Assembly (NCBI GenBank): GCA_003133205.1
Contig: PKWK01000328.1
Location: forward strand, 1 to 24,899
DNA: 24,899 bases
Direction of reading: 5' to 3'
Origin: Granulicella sp.
Lineage (GTDB): Bacteria > Acidobacteriota > Terriglobia > Terriglobales > Acidobacteriaceae
In this document: one piece after another, positions 16,057-24,355 of the stretch
Layout of the letters: every line of letters starts with the position of its first letter
Numbering within the stretch: position 1 is the stretch's first letter
Notes under the pieces: model-generated
What the model saw: the letters and a program-made list of their open reading frames with translations, nothing else
The model's database searches: none
Told to the model about the DNA's origin: nothing
Translations under genes and position numbers: made by a program

Positions 16057-16574
16057 TCTTTCCGTTATCTCGGCGCATTTTAGAGAAAGCACCTCAAGTT
16101 CTCCCCAAAAGAACGCTCTCAGCTCGGCCTGGCTGCTCTCTCCTTTGGCCTTTAGCTCTTGCGATTCAGCGCGGGATTTGAACTGATGTGCTCTCAGCAC
16201 GCTGGCTAGATCCCCAGCAATATGGAATGGCGTGAATATCACTTCGTCGAAAGTCTGGTTTCTATGAGCAGGTCACTGACGTTTTGCCACAATGGGAATG
16301 ATAGCTGCGTTACCGGGGCTCGAACCAGGACTCTTCGCCTTGAGAGGGCGCGATTTCACGTCCAAATGTCGTGCAGCCGACTTCTACACATTGCGACTAG
16401 ATGCAGCCAAAAGCATTATGAATATTGGAGGTTATGAAATAGTAGCCGCGTCAGTTACAGATCAAGAGTTGCAGTGAGTAGCAGGAATAGACGTGCAGAA
16501 GTATCCATAAAGTATCCATCCGTTCCCGCGGGGTGTAGACCCTGCTGCTATCCTCATCCCTGAGGATTTGGGCC
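16057..16574. other. Long non-coding stretch upstream of the integrase
   Basis: No credible protein gene lies in these 518 bases. It holds a tRNA-like sequence (16305-16375) and two copies of AAGTATCCAT at 16499-16508 and 16510-16519, just before the integrase. Both are the sort of sequence found at integrase attachment sites. A weaker tRNA-5'-end-like piece around 16160-16220 was also seen. Confidence 0.5.
16305..16375 (-). other. tRNA-like relic, Glu(CTC)-like 3' half, candidate attachment site
   Basis: Read on the minus strand, the 3' part has exact tRNA spacing. The anticodon stem is GCGCC/GGCGA (4 of 5 pairs) around loop CTCTCAA (U33, anticodon CTC). A 5-base variable region, T stem CCTGG/CCCGG (4 of 5) and loop TTCGAGC follow. 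A D arm ATTT-GGACGTG-AAAT fits, but the acceptor stem pairs only 4 of 7 and one linker base is missing. It is probably a decayed tRNA or att fragment about 200 bases from the integrase. A functional tRNA is unlikely. Confidence 0.4.
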
Positions 16575-17741
16575 ATGGCGCGGGAAGCGAAGAAGATGAC
16601 AGGTATCTACGAACACGTCAAGGGGAGCGGCATCTGGTACGTCCGGTATCGGGTTGATGGCAAGCTGGTGCGCAAGAAAATCGGCACGCAGGCCCAGGCG
16701 AAGTCCTACCTCGACAAACTCAACTACGTGCGTGCATCAGGGGACGGTATCGTCCCCCTGACCGCCAAGCAGGTGGTCCGGACCGCCAAGGAGGCAGCTG
16801 ACGCACCCGATGCACCAGGTCAGATCACGCTGGGGGAACTATGCGAAGGGTTGACGACTGCGATTGCCGTTGATCCAGAGCACTACCGCGACCAGTACAA
16901 CCCGCCGCGGCGGATTGCGCGCATCAAGGAAGCATTCGGAGATCGAGCGGCGGCGAGTATCCGTCCCTTCGAGATCAGCAACTGGCTGTCGACCCTCAAG
17001 ACCCCGAAGGGTGAGCGCATCAGCGATGGCACTTGGAACCGGTACAGGACGATGTTCTCCTCGATCTACACCTGGGGCAAACAGCAAGAGAAGGTCACCG
17101 TCAATCCCATCCATGAGTTTCACCGCCGCAAGGAGCCGGATGGTGTCATTCGCTGGCTCGACCCGGAAGAGGAAGTAGCCCTGCGTAAGGTACTGTTGGA
17201 GGATGTGGAGTCCACCCCAGAGGACCAGCCTGTGCTGAAGCAGCAACGGCAGCATCGCATCTATGAATTGGACATCGCGCTCGGGACTGGCGTCCGCCGC
17301 GGTGAGCAGTACCGGATCACCTGGTCCGCAGTCAATTTCAATCGCAAGGAGATCGTCATCCCGAAAACCAAGTTCGGTCCAGCGCGCACGGTTCACATGA
17401 TCCCAGCCGTCGAGCGTGCCCTGAAGGGACTGAAGAAGCTGAAGCTCACCCCGCGCGAATGGAAGAAGGGGCGGCCCAGCAAGGTTCCGCTGGGTTGTGT
17501 CTTCGCCATCCATGAGAACCGGACCTGGTTTGTGAGTGCAGTCACGCGAGCCAAGCTGAATGGGGTCCACTGGCATGTGCTGAGGCATACGTTCATCAGC
17601 CGGCTAGTCCAGAAGGGTGTCAACCTGAAGATCGTCCAGGTGGCTGCCGGCCACCGCACGATCGCCATGACCGCCCGGTATAGCCACCTCGACAAGAGTA
17701 GCCTGGTGAATGCCATGGCGCTGCTGGACTGGGAACCTTAG
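16575..17741 (+). CDS. Tyrosine recombinase / phage-type integrase
   Basis: The 388-residue protein has an N-terminal arm-binding-like beta segment (GIWYVRYRVDGKLVRKKIGT, 19-38), a core-binding helical domain (about 84-180) and a catalytic domain. Catalytic residues are all present: R241 (GTGVRRGEQ), K266 (PKTK), H334 and R337 (HVLRH), H360 (AGHRTI) and nucleophile Y369 (ARYSH). It should perform site-specific strand exchange for an integrated element. A tRNA-like relic and tandem AAGTATCCAT repeats upstream suggest the att site is on that side. It separates the two sugar-acid modules, so it may have been involved in building the region (inference). Confidence 0.92.
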   Translation: MAREAKKMTGIYEHVKGSGIWYVRYRVDGKLVRKKIGTQAQAKSYLDKLNYVRASGDGIVPLTAKQVVRTAKEAADAPDAPGQITLGELCEGLTTAIAVDPEHYRDQYNPPRRIARIKEAFGDRAAASIRPFEISNWLSTLKTPKGERISDGTWNRYRTMFSSIYTWGKQQEKVTVNPIHEFHRRKEPDGVIRWLDPEEEVALRKVLLEDVESTPEDQPVLKQQRQHRIYELDIALGTGVRRGEQYRITWSAVNFNRKEIVIPKTKFGPARTVHMIPAVERALKGLKKLKLTPREWKKGRPSKVPLGCVFAIHENRTWFVSAVTRAKLNGVHWHVLRHTFISRLVQKGVNLKIVQVAAGHRTIAMTARYSHLDKSSLVNAMALLDWEP

Positions 17742-17907
17742 TCGGCTGAGTCGGCAAAACCGGCACAATCGGCGATAATTGCAACAAGAATGGTCAAACT
17801 TTTTAGCAGCGGGCCACGGGGCTGACCTTGTGGGCGTCAGCCCGCCTTCCATTGCTGCAGAATCGCCTCTACTCAAACCCATCCAGTGTTGCTCGAAACG
17901 GTGTAAC
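17742..17907. other. Gap between convergent integrase and fucosidase
   Basis: An 8-bp inverted repeat, GGGCTGAC at 17819-17826 and GTCAGCCC at 17836-17843, has a 9-base loop. It lacks a following T-run, so a terminator is only possible. Short TCGGC repeats lie just after the integrase stop. No gene is seen. Confidence 0.3.
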
Positions 17908-19293
17908 TCAGTTGCCTCCGAGAGTTGTTCCTGCGACCGGTGTCGTGATCGGCTTGATTCCTGCGGCTGGCGAGATAAGGTTCAGTGCCACGATGGTATC
18001 CACAGTACTTGGGTTCCCGTCCAGCACTACCTCAACGCCCGTGTCAGTTTGTGTGCACGTAGCCTTTCCACCCGTAAGAACTGAACAATCCAACATCCTT
18101 GCAGGGAGAGCAGGAAGTAGGAGCGTCTTGCCTGTGGGGTTGAGGATATGGAGATAGATCGTTCGGTCGCGATAGGTTGAAACGCCGAAGTCGCCGGGAA
18201 GATACGGGCCGCCACGGGTAGCATAGATGCTTTGGCCATACTGATTCAGCCAATCGCCAACTTCGCGGAGACGCTCGGCCTGAGCTGGCTCAATCTGACC
18301 ATCCGGACGCGGCCCGACGTTGAGTAGCAGATTCCCATCACGTCCCACGGCGCCTACCAGCAGGCGAATCACATCGTCCCGCGACTTAATCTTCGCGTTC
18401 GGCTGATAGCCCCAGGCCCCGGTAGTTAGCGTTGTGCACAGCTCCCACGGATGCTGGTTGTCGAAGTTGCCCATGGCCTTGTCGCCTTCGCGGGAGAGAA
18501 AATCCGCAGGGGCGTCGGTGCGGTCGTTGACGATGATCGATGGCTGAGCCTTGCGTAAGTTGCCGACTGCTTCAGCATCCTGCCACGAGAAGGAGCCTGC
18601 ATAGTGTTGATCCCTTGGACGTCCGTGCCATCCTCCTTTGAAGGTCACGCCGTTGAACCCAAGCCAATCCTCGCCACCGCCGTCAAACCAGAGGATATCG
18701 AGCTTGCCGTAATGCGTGGCCAATTCGTTAAGTTGGCGATGATACTGCTCGCGCAACTCCCTGGCGTTCGGTTGATAGAGGTCGGGGAAGAAGAACCCAG
18801 GGAATCGCCAATCGAGTGGCGAATAGTAAAGCCCGACGTGCAGGCCGGCTTTGCGGATAGCGACAACATAGTCGGCCACAAAATCCCGGTGAGCCGCAGA
18901 CTTCATCGCGGTAAAGTTGCTGCCGGGGTCGTCGAACAGCGCGAATCCATCGTGATGGCGTGCGGTCAACACGGTGTACTTCATCCCTGCTGCTTTGGCT
19001 GTGGCGGCCCATGCATCCGGGTCGAATTTGTCGGGATTGAACTGGTCGGCCAACTTGGCATATTCGTCGACGGGAATCTGCTCGTTCCATTGCACCCACT
19101 CGCCTCTGCCGGGGATGGAATAAACGCCCCAGTGCATAAAGAGGCCGAACTTGGCATCGCGCCACCAGGCAATGCGCGATGCAGCAGATTCGTCGGAGAT
19201 GGTTGTCTTCTGCTGCGCCAAACCGATGAAGGTGATTCCGAAGACCACGAGGTAAGCTGCTGTCATCCTTACGGCAAATGCAGTTCTGTTCAT
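17908..19293 (-). CDS. Alpha-L-fucosidase, GH29 (exported)
   Basis: The 461-residue protein has an N-terminal signal peptide (about 1-27, ending GLAQ). GH29 hallmarks: WWRDAKFGLFMHWGVYSIPG (43-62, H54), ARHHDGFALF (111-120, His pair) and the nucleophile D204 in DILWFDGGGEDW. NLLLNVGPRPDG and a C-terminal beta domain follow. It removes terminal alpha-L-fucose outside the cytoplasm; no second catalytic domain is seen. The AGAGGA six bases upstream supports the ATG at 19293. It is divergent from a second GH29 gene at 19681 and convergent with the integrase. The terminal fucose it releases suits the FucP-like permease downstream. Confidence 0.92.
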   Translation of the reverse strand: MNRTAFAVRMTAAYLVVFGITFIGLAQQKTTISDESAASRIAWWRDAKFGLFMHWGVYSIPGRGEWVQWNEQIPVDEYAKLADQFNPDKFDPDAWAATAKAAGMKYTVLTARHHDGFALFDDPGSNFTAMKSAAHRDFVADYVVAIRKAGLHVGLYYSPLDWRFPGFFFPDLYQPNARELREQYHRQLNELATHYGKLDILWFDGGGEDWLGFNGVTFKGGWHGRPRDQHYAGSFSWQDAEAVGNLRKAQPSIIVNDRTDAPADFLSREGDKAMGNFDNQHPWELCTTLTTGAWGYQPNAKIKSRDDVIRLLVGAVGRDGNLLLNVGPRPDGQIEPAQAERLREVGDWLNQYGQSIYATRGGPYLPGDFGVSTYRDRTIYLHILNPTGKTLLLPALPARMLDCSVLTGGKATCTQTDTGVEVVLDGNPSTVDTIVALNLISPAAGIKPITTPVAGTTLGGN

Positions 19294-19680
19294 TCGGTTC
19301 CTCTTGTATCCACGTTGGTGATGCTGAGTGGCAGCCCCTTCGTTCCGATTGGCAAATTATCGCCGCCGCGCCGATTGAGGGAGCCTTGTTCACCGTGAAT
19401 ACTACAATGCCGAGTTGGCAGATATATCGAAGGGGACGCCGTTGATGTTCTTTGTCGCATACCTAATACCGCCCCAATCGATTACCATCGCCTCATGCAG
19501 CCGCAGCTCCATCCTGTGTTCAACGGCCAGCCTATCGCCGAGTAGGACCAGAACGGCACCTAGACCGACTGATGACAATCGGTCCAGTTGCTTGTGCTGA
19601 CGACCAAGGGTGGGACGCGGGCTGGGTTGGTTTCAACGAAACTCAAAGCGACGAATCGGCGGGATTGAGGAGAAAAGCGA
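19294..19680. other. Divergent intergenic region between the two fucosidases
   Basis: These 387 bases should carry promoters for both GH29 genes, but no clear -35/-10 pair stands out. A minus-strand frame from a TTG at 19578 to the stop at 19402 (58 codons, containing HRMELRLHEAMVIDWGGI) looks weakly protein-like. It has no recognised family and no ribosome site. Confidence 0.3.
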
Positions 19681-21165
19681 GTGTTGGATGGGAGAGTGTT
19701 TCGCAAAGAGGCGCGGTGCCAGGGAGCTGTTGCGCTGGTCGTTCTGGCCGCAGGCATGTTGCGACCTTGTCTCGCACAGGTGGAGGGCGACACGATTCCG
19801 GTGAGCAAGGCGCATTCGGTTTCGGCGGTGCAGGACAAGGAGACGCTGGCCCAGCGGGACGCGCGGATGAAGTGGTGGCGCGAGGCGAGATTTGGCATGC
19901 TAATCACGTGGGGGTTGTATTCGTTTCCAGCGGGGTATTGGGATGGGAAGCCAGTTCCGTCGATTGGCGAGTGGATCATGAACGATGCGTCGATCCCGGT
20001 GGCGGATTACAAGGCGCTGGCCCCGAAGTTCAATCCGAACGGATACAGCGCGCACGACATTGTGGCGCTGGCTAAGGCCGCTGGCATGAAGTACATCATC
20101 GCGATGCCGAAACATCACGACGGGTTCGCAATGTTCGATTCGAAGGCCGATCCGTTCAACATCGTCGCAGCGACCCCATTCCACCGGGATCCGCTGGCGG
20201 AGTTGGCGGCCGAGTGCCGGAAGCAAGGAATGAAACTGGGGTTTTATTACTCTCAGGACCAGGACTGGACGGCACCGGGAGGCGCGGCGCTCGATCCGGC
20301 GGTAGTGGGAATGCATCACGACGGGCCGCATCATCACTGGGATCCGGCTCAGAACGGGGATTTCGCCACCTATCTGCATACCAAGGCAATTCCGCAACTG
20401 AAGGAACTTCTCACGAACTACGGGGAGTTTCCCTCGGTGATCTGGTTCGACACGCCGACCGGGGACATGACGCCGGCGCTCGCGGGCGAGATCGTTGCTC
20501 TGCTCAACCAGCACCCGAAACTGATCTGGAATAACCGGCTCGGTGGTGGCTACGTGGGCGACACGGAGACTCCAGAGCAGTTCATTCCGGCGCAGGGTTA
20601 CCCGGGACGCGACTGGGAGGCTTGCATGACGATGAACGATACGTGGGGCTATAAGTCCGACGACAACAATTTTAAGTCGACCGGCGTGCTGCTGCGGAAT
20701 CTGATCGATATCGCCAGCAAGGGCGGTAACTACCTGCTGAATATCGGGCCGGATGGACAGGGGAACGTGCCGGTGCCTGAGGTGGAACGGTTGCGCCAGG
20801 TTGGCGCGTGGCTGAAGGGGAACGGCGAGGCTATTTACGATACCAAGGCGACGCTCTTCGGCGCGGAGGCGGGAAGCTACAGCACGACCGAGAAGAACGA
20901 CCAGGGCAATCCAAAGTTCATTCCGGCTTGGGATTGGCGGTCGACGACCGGGAAGGACAAGATCTATGTCGAACTCCTGAGGTGGCCGGCGGGTAGCTTC
21001 CACCTTCCGAAGACGTCGCGAACGATCACCAGGGCTTACCTGCTGGCGGATAAGACACACAAGGCGCTGAAGATTACGCCGAGCGCGGACGGAATCGATG
21101 TGGCGCTGCCTGCGAAGCCGCTCGATCCAGTGGCGACGGTACTTGTTCTAGAGACCAGGGGATAA
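19681..21165 (+). CDS. Alpha-L-fucosidase, GH29, divergent second member
   Basis: The 494-residue protein probably starts at the GTG at 19681, with GAGGAG about 10 bases upstream. The signal-peptide-like segment is QGAVALVVLAAGMLRPCLAQ (14-33). GH29 features: WWREARFGMLITWGLYSFP (65-83), PKHHDGFAMF (143-152), nucleophile D257 in VIWFDTPTGD, then GGNYLLNIGPDGQGNVP. The usual HWG is TWG here (T77), and a His-rich insert (MHHDGPHHHW, 211-220) is present. It is thus a different GH29 subgroup from its neighbour, perhaps with other linkage preference. It is read toward the second RraA-UxaA module but separated from it by about 470 bases with repeats and a promoter. Confidence 0.9.
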   Translation: MLDGRVFRKEARCQGAVALVVLAAGMLRPCLAQVEGDTIPVSKAHSVSAVQDKETLAQRDARMKWWREARFGMLITWGLYSFPAGYWDGKPVPSIGEWIMNDASIPVADYKALAPKFNPNGYSAHDIVALAKAAGMKYIIAMPKHHDGFAMFDSKADPFNIVAATPFHRDPLAELAAECRKQGMKLGFYYSQDQDWTAPGGAALDPAVVGMHHDGPHHHWDPAQNGDFATYLHTKAIPQLKELLTNYGEFPSVIWFDTPTGDMTPALAGEIVALLNQHPKLIWNNRLGGGYVGDTETPEQFIPAQGYPGRDWEACMTMNDTWGYKSDDNNFKSTGVLLRNLIDIASKGGNYLLNIGPDGQGNVPVPEVERLRQVGAWLKGNGEAIYDTKATLFGAEAGSYSTTEKNDQGNPKFIPAWDWRSTTGKDKIYVELLRWPAGSFHLPKTSRTITRAYLLADKTHKALKITPSADGIDVALPAKPLDPVATVLVLETRG

Positions 21166-21166
21166 A

Positions 21167-21219
21167 CAGGAGGGGCTATCCAGGAGAGGCTATCCAGGAG
21201 AGGCTCAGGAGGGGCTATC
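21167..21219. repeat. 14-bp tandem repeat, nearly four copies
   Basis: Units CAGGAGGGGCTATC (21167-21180), CAGGAGAGGCTATC (21181-21194), a shortened CAGGAGAGGCT (21195-21205) and CAGGAGGGGCTATC (21206-21219). They begin right after the fucosidase stop codon. The array is likely slippage-generated; a role is not evident. Confidence 0.85.
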
Positions 21220-21540
21220 GGGGGACAGGATACCGAATACTCCCCGCTCGACTCACTTGTAGTGGGAGAACGGGTTGCGATCCTCGACAAGAGTGAGCAC
21301 CTCAAGGCCTAAGTAAACGGGTGGATACCCAAATTGCCTCTACCCTGACTCAGGAGCCGTTTGCCCGTCCCAGCTGCGGCCCGCAAACAATCCGGGTAAT
21401 AGGAGGCGCGAGTCGAAGACAATTGGAGGGACAGCGGGGCAGGGGAACCCGGCCGGCTGGCGGCAAGTGGTCAGTCCAACTGGGACGCAGTGCCACAAGG
21501 CTCGCGGCGCGACAAGAGCCCTACGAAAGCGCTAAAGTAA

Positions 21541-21570
21541 TTGACATTTGAGATGATTGCGATCTATAGT
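21541..21570 (+). promoter_or_regulatory. Sigma70-type promoter for the second RraA-UxaA module
   Basis: A perfect TTGACA (21541-21546) is followed after 18 bases by TATAGT (21565-21570). The leader of about 60 bases ends in AGGAGG (21625-21630), four bases before the TTG start of the RraA gene. This makes the second module independently transcribed from the fucosidase. Confidence 0.6.
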
Positions 21571-21634
21571 TCCCGTCTAACGCTGCTGATAATACGGCGG
21601 GGGCAAGATCCCCGAAGATCTCCCAGGAGGCGTT

Positions 21635-22312
21635 TTGTCAGGGAAATTTACGGAAGATGCGTGCAATGAGCGGCGCTTCGATCTCATTCGGTCCACTCTC
21701 TACACGCCGGTGATCGGCGATATTCTGGACACGCTCGGTTTTTATCATCAGTTCCTCCCTCAGGCGGTGCAGCCTTTGCTGCCGGAGATGCGTATCGTTG
21801 GTAGGGCGCTGCCGGTGCAGATCGCCGACGCCTGGGGAAAACAGGAGGCGCCGTTCGGCAGGATGACTGAGGCGCTCGATTCGATAAAGCCATTCGACAT
21901 TTACATTGCGACCGGTGGTTGCATGAACTGTGCCGCCTGGGGCGAGATCATGACCGCCACAGCCAAGGTGAGGGGAGGCGCGGGCGCGATCATCGACGGA
22001 TTTCACCGTGATACTCCGCGTGTTCTCGAACAAGATTGGCCGGTCTTTAGCCGCGGACGTTACGCGCAGGATGCGGGCGTTCGCGCTAAAGTGGCGGACT
22101 TCGGCTGTCCCATAGAAATTGGCGGCGTCTCAATCCAGCCCGGAGACCTGATCGTTGGCGACCTGGACGGAGTCATCGTCGTGCCGCGCAAGGTCGAGGA
22201 CGAGGTCATCACGCTCGCGGTCGAGAAGGCCACCGGCGAGAAGGTCGTGCGCAAGGCCATCGAAGCTGGCATGTCGAGCACGGAAGCTTTCCGCAAGTTC
22301 GGGATTTTATGA
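21635..22312 (+). CDS. RraA-family protein, probable class II pyruvate-type aldolase (copy 2)
   Basis: This 225-residue paralogue of the protein at 9323 shares long identical blocks: [10 protein letters not shown], the NCAAWGEI block, [17 protein letters not shown] and GEK. The R125-D126 pair and [10 protein letters not shown] are kept; copy 1 has Arg in place of that second Gly. It starts with TTG after a strong AGGAGG. Its stop overlaps an ATG (ATGA at 22309-22312), although the next gene more likely starts at 22333. As in copy 1 it precedes the split UxaA pair, so the two proteins are expected to act in one pathway: UxaA forms a 2-keto-3-deoxy acid and RraA cleaves it. The exact substrate is not shown. 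Confidence 0.87.
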   Translation: MSGKFTEDACNERRFDLIRSTLYTPVIGDILDTLGFYHQFLPQAVQPLLPEMRIVGRALPVQIADAWGKQEAPFGRMTEALDSIKPFDIYIATGGCMNCAAWGEIMTATAKVRGGAGAIIDGFHRDTPRVLEQDWPVFSRGRYAQDAGVRAKVADFGCPIEIGGVSIQPGDLIVGDLDGVIVVPRKVEDEVITLAVEKATGEKVVRKAIEAGMSSTEAFRKFGIL

Positions 22313-22332
22313 TGTCTGCAGAGGATGCCGCC

Positions 22333-22659
22333 ATGAAGCGCTGTTTCCAGGTAAATCCCGAAGATAACGTCGCCACGCTGTTGCAGGACGCGGGACTGGA
22401 ACCGGCAACCATCTTAGGCCCGTCGCGGAACACAAAGATCAATCTCCTCGAGGAGGTTGCTCTGGGCCACAAGGTCTGCACGCGCTCCGTATCGAAGGGC
22501 GATCTGATCGTGAAATACGGTGTTCCCATAGGCGTCGCAACCGAGGACATCGCGATGGGAGCATGGGTTCATCTCCACAATTGTTCGAGCCGCGTGGACG
22601 AGCGTTCCAATCACCTCGATATCAAGACGGGTGTTGCAAAGGATACGGCCTATGTCTGA
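22333..22659 (+). CDS. UxaA-family small subunit (SAF domain), copy 2
   Basis: The product has 108 residues from the ATG at 22333, which has AGAGGA seven bases upstream and aligns with copy 1 ([20 protein letters not shown]). An ATG at 22309 overlapping the RraA stop would add eight residues. The SAF domain motifs are [20 protein letters not shown] (44-63) and WVHLHNC (78-84). The end overlaps the large-subunit start by 8 bases (ATGTCTGA), the same geometry as copy 1. It should form a two-subunit dehydratase with the next gene. Confidence 0.85.
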   Translation: MKRCFQVNPEDNVATLLQDAGLEPATILGPSRNTKINLLEEVALGHKVCTRSVSKGDLIVKYGVPIGVATEDIAMGAWVHLHNCSSRVDERSNHLDIKTGVAKDTAYV

Positions 22660-23857
22660 GCGAAGCTGGAACGGCTATCTCCGTGGCGATGGGCGCAAGG
22701 GCATCCGCAACCTCATCCTCGTACTGTACACCGTGGAATGCGCGAGCTTTGTGGCACACGCCGTGGCCGAGGGCGAAGCCGATGTGCATGTCGTTGGGTT
22801 TCCCGGCTGCTACGACAACGCCTATGCGATCCGCTTGATGCTGGCGTTGGCGACCCATCCCAACGTGGGTGCCTGCCTCGCCATCGGTCTTGGCTGCGAG
22901 TACACGCAACCCTCCCGCCTGGCCGAGGTCGCAGAGCGGTCGGGCAGGCCAAGCGACTGGTTCTTCATCCAGGAGCACGGGGGAACGCGCGGCGGTATCG
23001 CTAAAGGAAAGGATTCGCTGAGGTCGCTGCGGGTGAAGCTTGATGCGAAGACGGTGCGTGTCCCCATGAGTTGGCCGGACCTGATCGTCGGTGCTGAGTG
23101 CGGTGGCTCGGACGGCACCTCCGGACTCGCCGGCAATCCCGTCGTAGGCCGCTTCTATGATTTTCTGGTTGACCGCGGAGGCAGCGCCGTCTTCGAAGAG
23201 ATCGTCGAAATGATAGGTCTGCGCGACGTGCTGCGCTCGCGTGCGGCAACTCCGGAGGTAGCGCTTCAACTTGAACGTTCCTACGAAAAAGCGGAGCGGT
23301 ACTGCAAGTCGGTCCGGCAGTACTCCGTGTCGCCCGGCAACTTCGCCGGCGGCCTTACCACCATCGAAGAGAAGAGCATGGGCGCCTTCGCGAAGTCGGG
23401 AAGCAGGCCGATTCAGGGCGTGATCGAGGTATCGCAGCAGGTGCCGCACCCCGGTCTTTGGCTGCTAGATTCGGTGCCCGACGAGCACTTCATGCAGTTC
23501 GGCTACACCAACCCCAACGACACTGAAGGCATCATGGACCTCATCTCCACCGGAGCGCACCTTGTGATGTTCGTGACCGGAAGGGGCAGCGTCATCGGCA
23601 GTCCAGTCGCGCCGCTGATCAAGGTGACCGGCAACTCGCGCACCTTCGAGCGCATGAATGGCGACATGGACTTCAATGCAGGAACCATGCTCAGCGGCGA
23701 ACAGACCTTGGACGAGGCCGCGCTGGACCTTATGAATCTCGCAGGCGACGTCGCTTCCGGAGAACTGAGCAAGCCGGAAGCTCTTGGCCATCGTGAATAC
23801 TTTGTGATGTACAAGCACCAAGACACTCCGCAGTTGGAAGCGGGTTGCCGTGCCTGA
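22652..23857 (+). CDS. UxaA-family large (catalytic) subunit, altronate/galactarate dehydratase-like, copy 2
   Basis: The 401-residue protein aligns end to end with copy 1 without gross gaps. Shared blocks include [59 protein letters not shown], the [15 protein letters not shown] block, [11 protein letters not shown] and the GCRA end. One of the two close Cys in copy 1 (GCECGG) is Ala here (GAECGG), so that Cys is not essential to the family. The ATG at 22652 overlaps the small-subunit stop; an upstream in-frame extension to 22631 lies inside that gene. The last 8 bases overlap the GTG start of the SDR remnant. Same proposed activity as copy 1: dehydration of a sugar acid such as L-fuconate. 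Confidence 0.88.
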   Translation: MSERSWNGYLRGDGRKGIRNLILVLYTVECASFVAHAVAEGEADVHVVGFPGCYDNAYAIRLMLALATHPNVGACLAIGLGCEYTQPSRLAEVAERSGRPSDWFFIQEHGGTRGGIAKGKDSLRSLRVKLDAKTVRVPMSWPDLIVGAECGGSDGTSGLAGNPVVGRFYDFLVDRGGSAVFEEIVEMIGLRDVLRSRAATPEVALQLERSYEKAERYCKSVRQYSVSPGNFAGGLTTIEEKSMGAFAKSGSRPIQGVIEVSQQVPHPGLWLLDSVPDEHFMQFGYTNPNDTEGIMDLISTGAHLVMFVTGRGSVIGSPVAPLIKVTGNSRTFERMNGDMDFNAGTMLSGEQTLDEAALDLMNLAGDVASGELSKPEALGHREYFVMYKHQDTPQLEAGCRA

Positions 23858-24304
23858 GTTTCAAGCCCGTGGAGAAGAAAAGACATTGAAGACTTCGCTA
23901 TTCGATTTGGCGGGCCATGTTGCCGTGGTCATAGGCGGTACCACTGGTATCGGCCGGGCGATGGTGCTCGGCCTGGCGGACGCCTGAGCGTCCGTCGTTG
24001 CGTCGTCGCGGCGGAAGGAGCAGATGGATGAGGTTGCGAGCGAGATCGAAGCGAAGGGTGTGAAGACGCTGCGCATTGCTTCGCACGTCTGCGACCGTGC
24101 ATCGCTGCAGCAATTGCGCGACAGCACCTTGGGGGAGCTGTGCAAGGTGGACATACTGATCAACTGTGCGGGCATGACGAAGCGCGCACCGACGCTGGAC
24201 TTTCCCGAGTACACGTGGGACATCATCATCGAGACGAACCGTTTATCACCGGCGAGACTCTCGCCAGTGACGGCGGCTTTCTTGCAAGCGGAGTGAACCA
24301 TTGA
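23850..24304 (+). pseudogene. Decayed SDR oxidoreductase (in-frame stop plus internal deletion)
   Basis: From the GTG at 23850 (8-base overlap with the UxaA stop, as in copy 1) the frame reads an SDR N-terminus: FDLAGHVAVVIGGTTGIGRA. A TGA at 23985-23987 falls where SDRs have Gly (DA-stop-ASVVASSRR). The same frame then continues through VDILINCAGMTKR to IIETN at about 24239. The next 20 codons, in a different frame (24242-24304), encode the family's C-terminal end FITGETLASDGGFLASGVNH. About 100 residues including the YxxxK active site are missing. The TGxxxGIG motif is also altered (VIGGTTGIG). It is a different SDR type from the intact one at 11514. No function is expected. Confidence 0.88.
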
Positions 24305-24355
24305 ACGCCAGGATTGAATGCAAGGATTGGGAATCATGACGAAGGGCGCTGATCG

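Larger units (their letters stand above)
21166..21634. other. Intergenic region with tandem repeats and a promoter
   Basis: This 469-base gap holds a 14-bp tandem repeat (21167-21219), a good promoter (21541-21570) and a GC-rich hairpin-like leader (GGGG..CCCC near 21600-21615). A minus-strand 28-codon frame ending RNPFSHYK at 21253 looks like a gene tail but is closed upstream by TAG. No gene is supported. Confidence 0.4.

Noticed and set aside
16160..16220. Second tRNA-like piece on the minus strand (AGAGCACATCAG, TTCAAATCC)
   Set aside because: D-arm-like and T-arm-like bits run together without an anticodon arm; too little to call.
17819..17843. Hairpin between the integrase and fucosidase as terminator
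   Set aside because: Only 8 paired bases and no T-run on either side, so not listed as a terminator.
19402..19578. 58-codon minus-strand frame between the fucosidases
   Set aside because: Protein-like composition but no family, ribosome site or normal start; kept only as a note in the intergenic entry.
19900..21060. 386-codon frame antisense to the second fucosidase
   Set aside because: Arg-rich composition without motifs; the plus-strand GH29 protein is unmistakable.
21253..21339. 28-codon minus-strand frame ending RNPFSHYK
   Set aside because: Looks like a gene tail but is closed upstream by TAG and not recognised.
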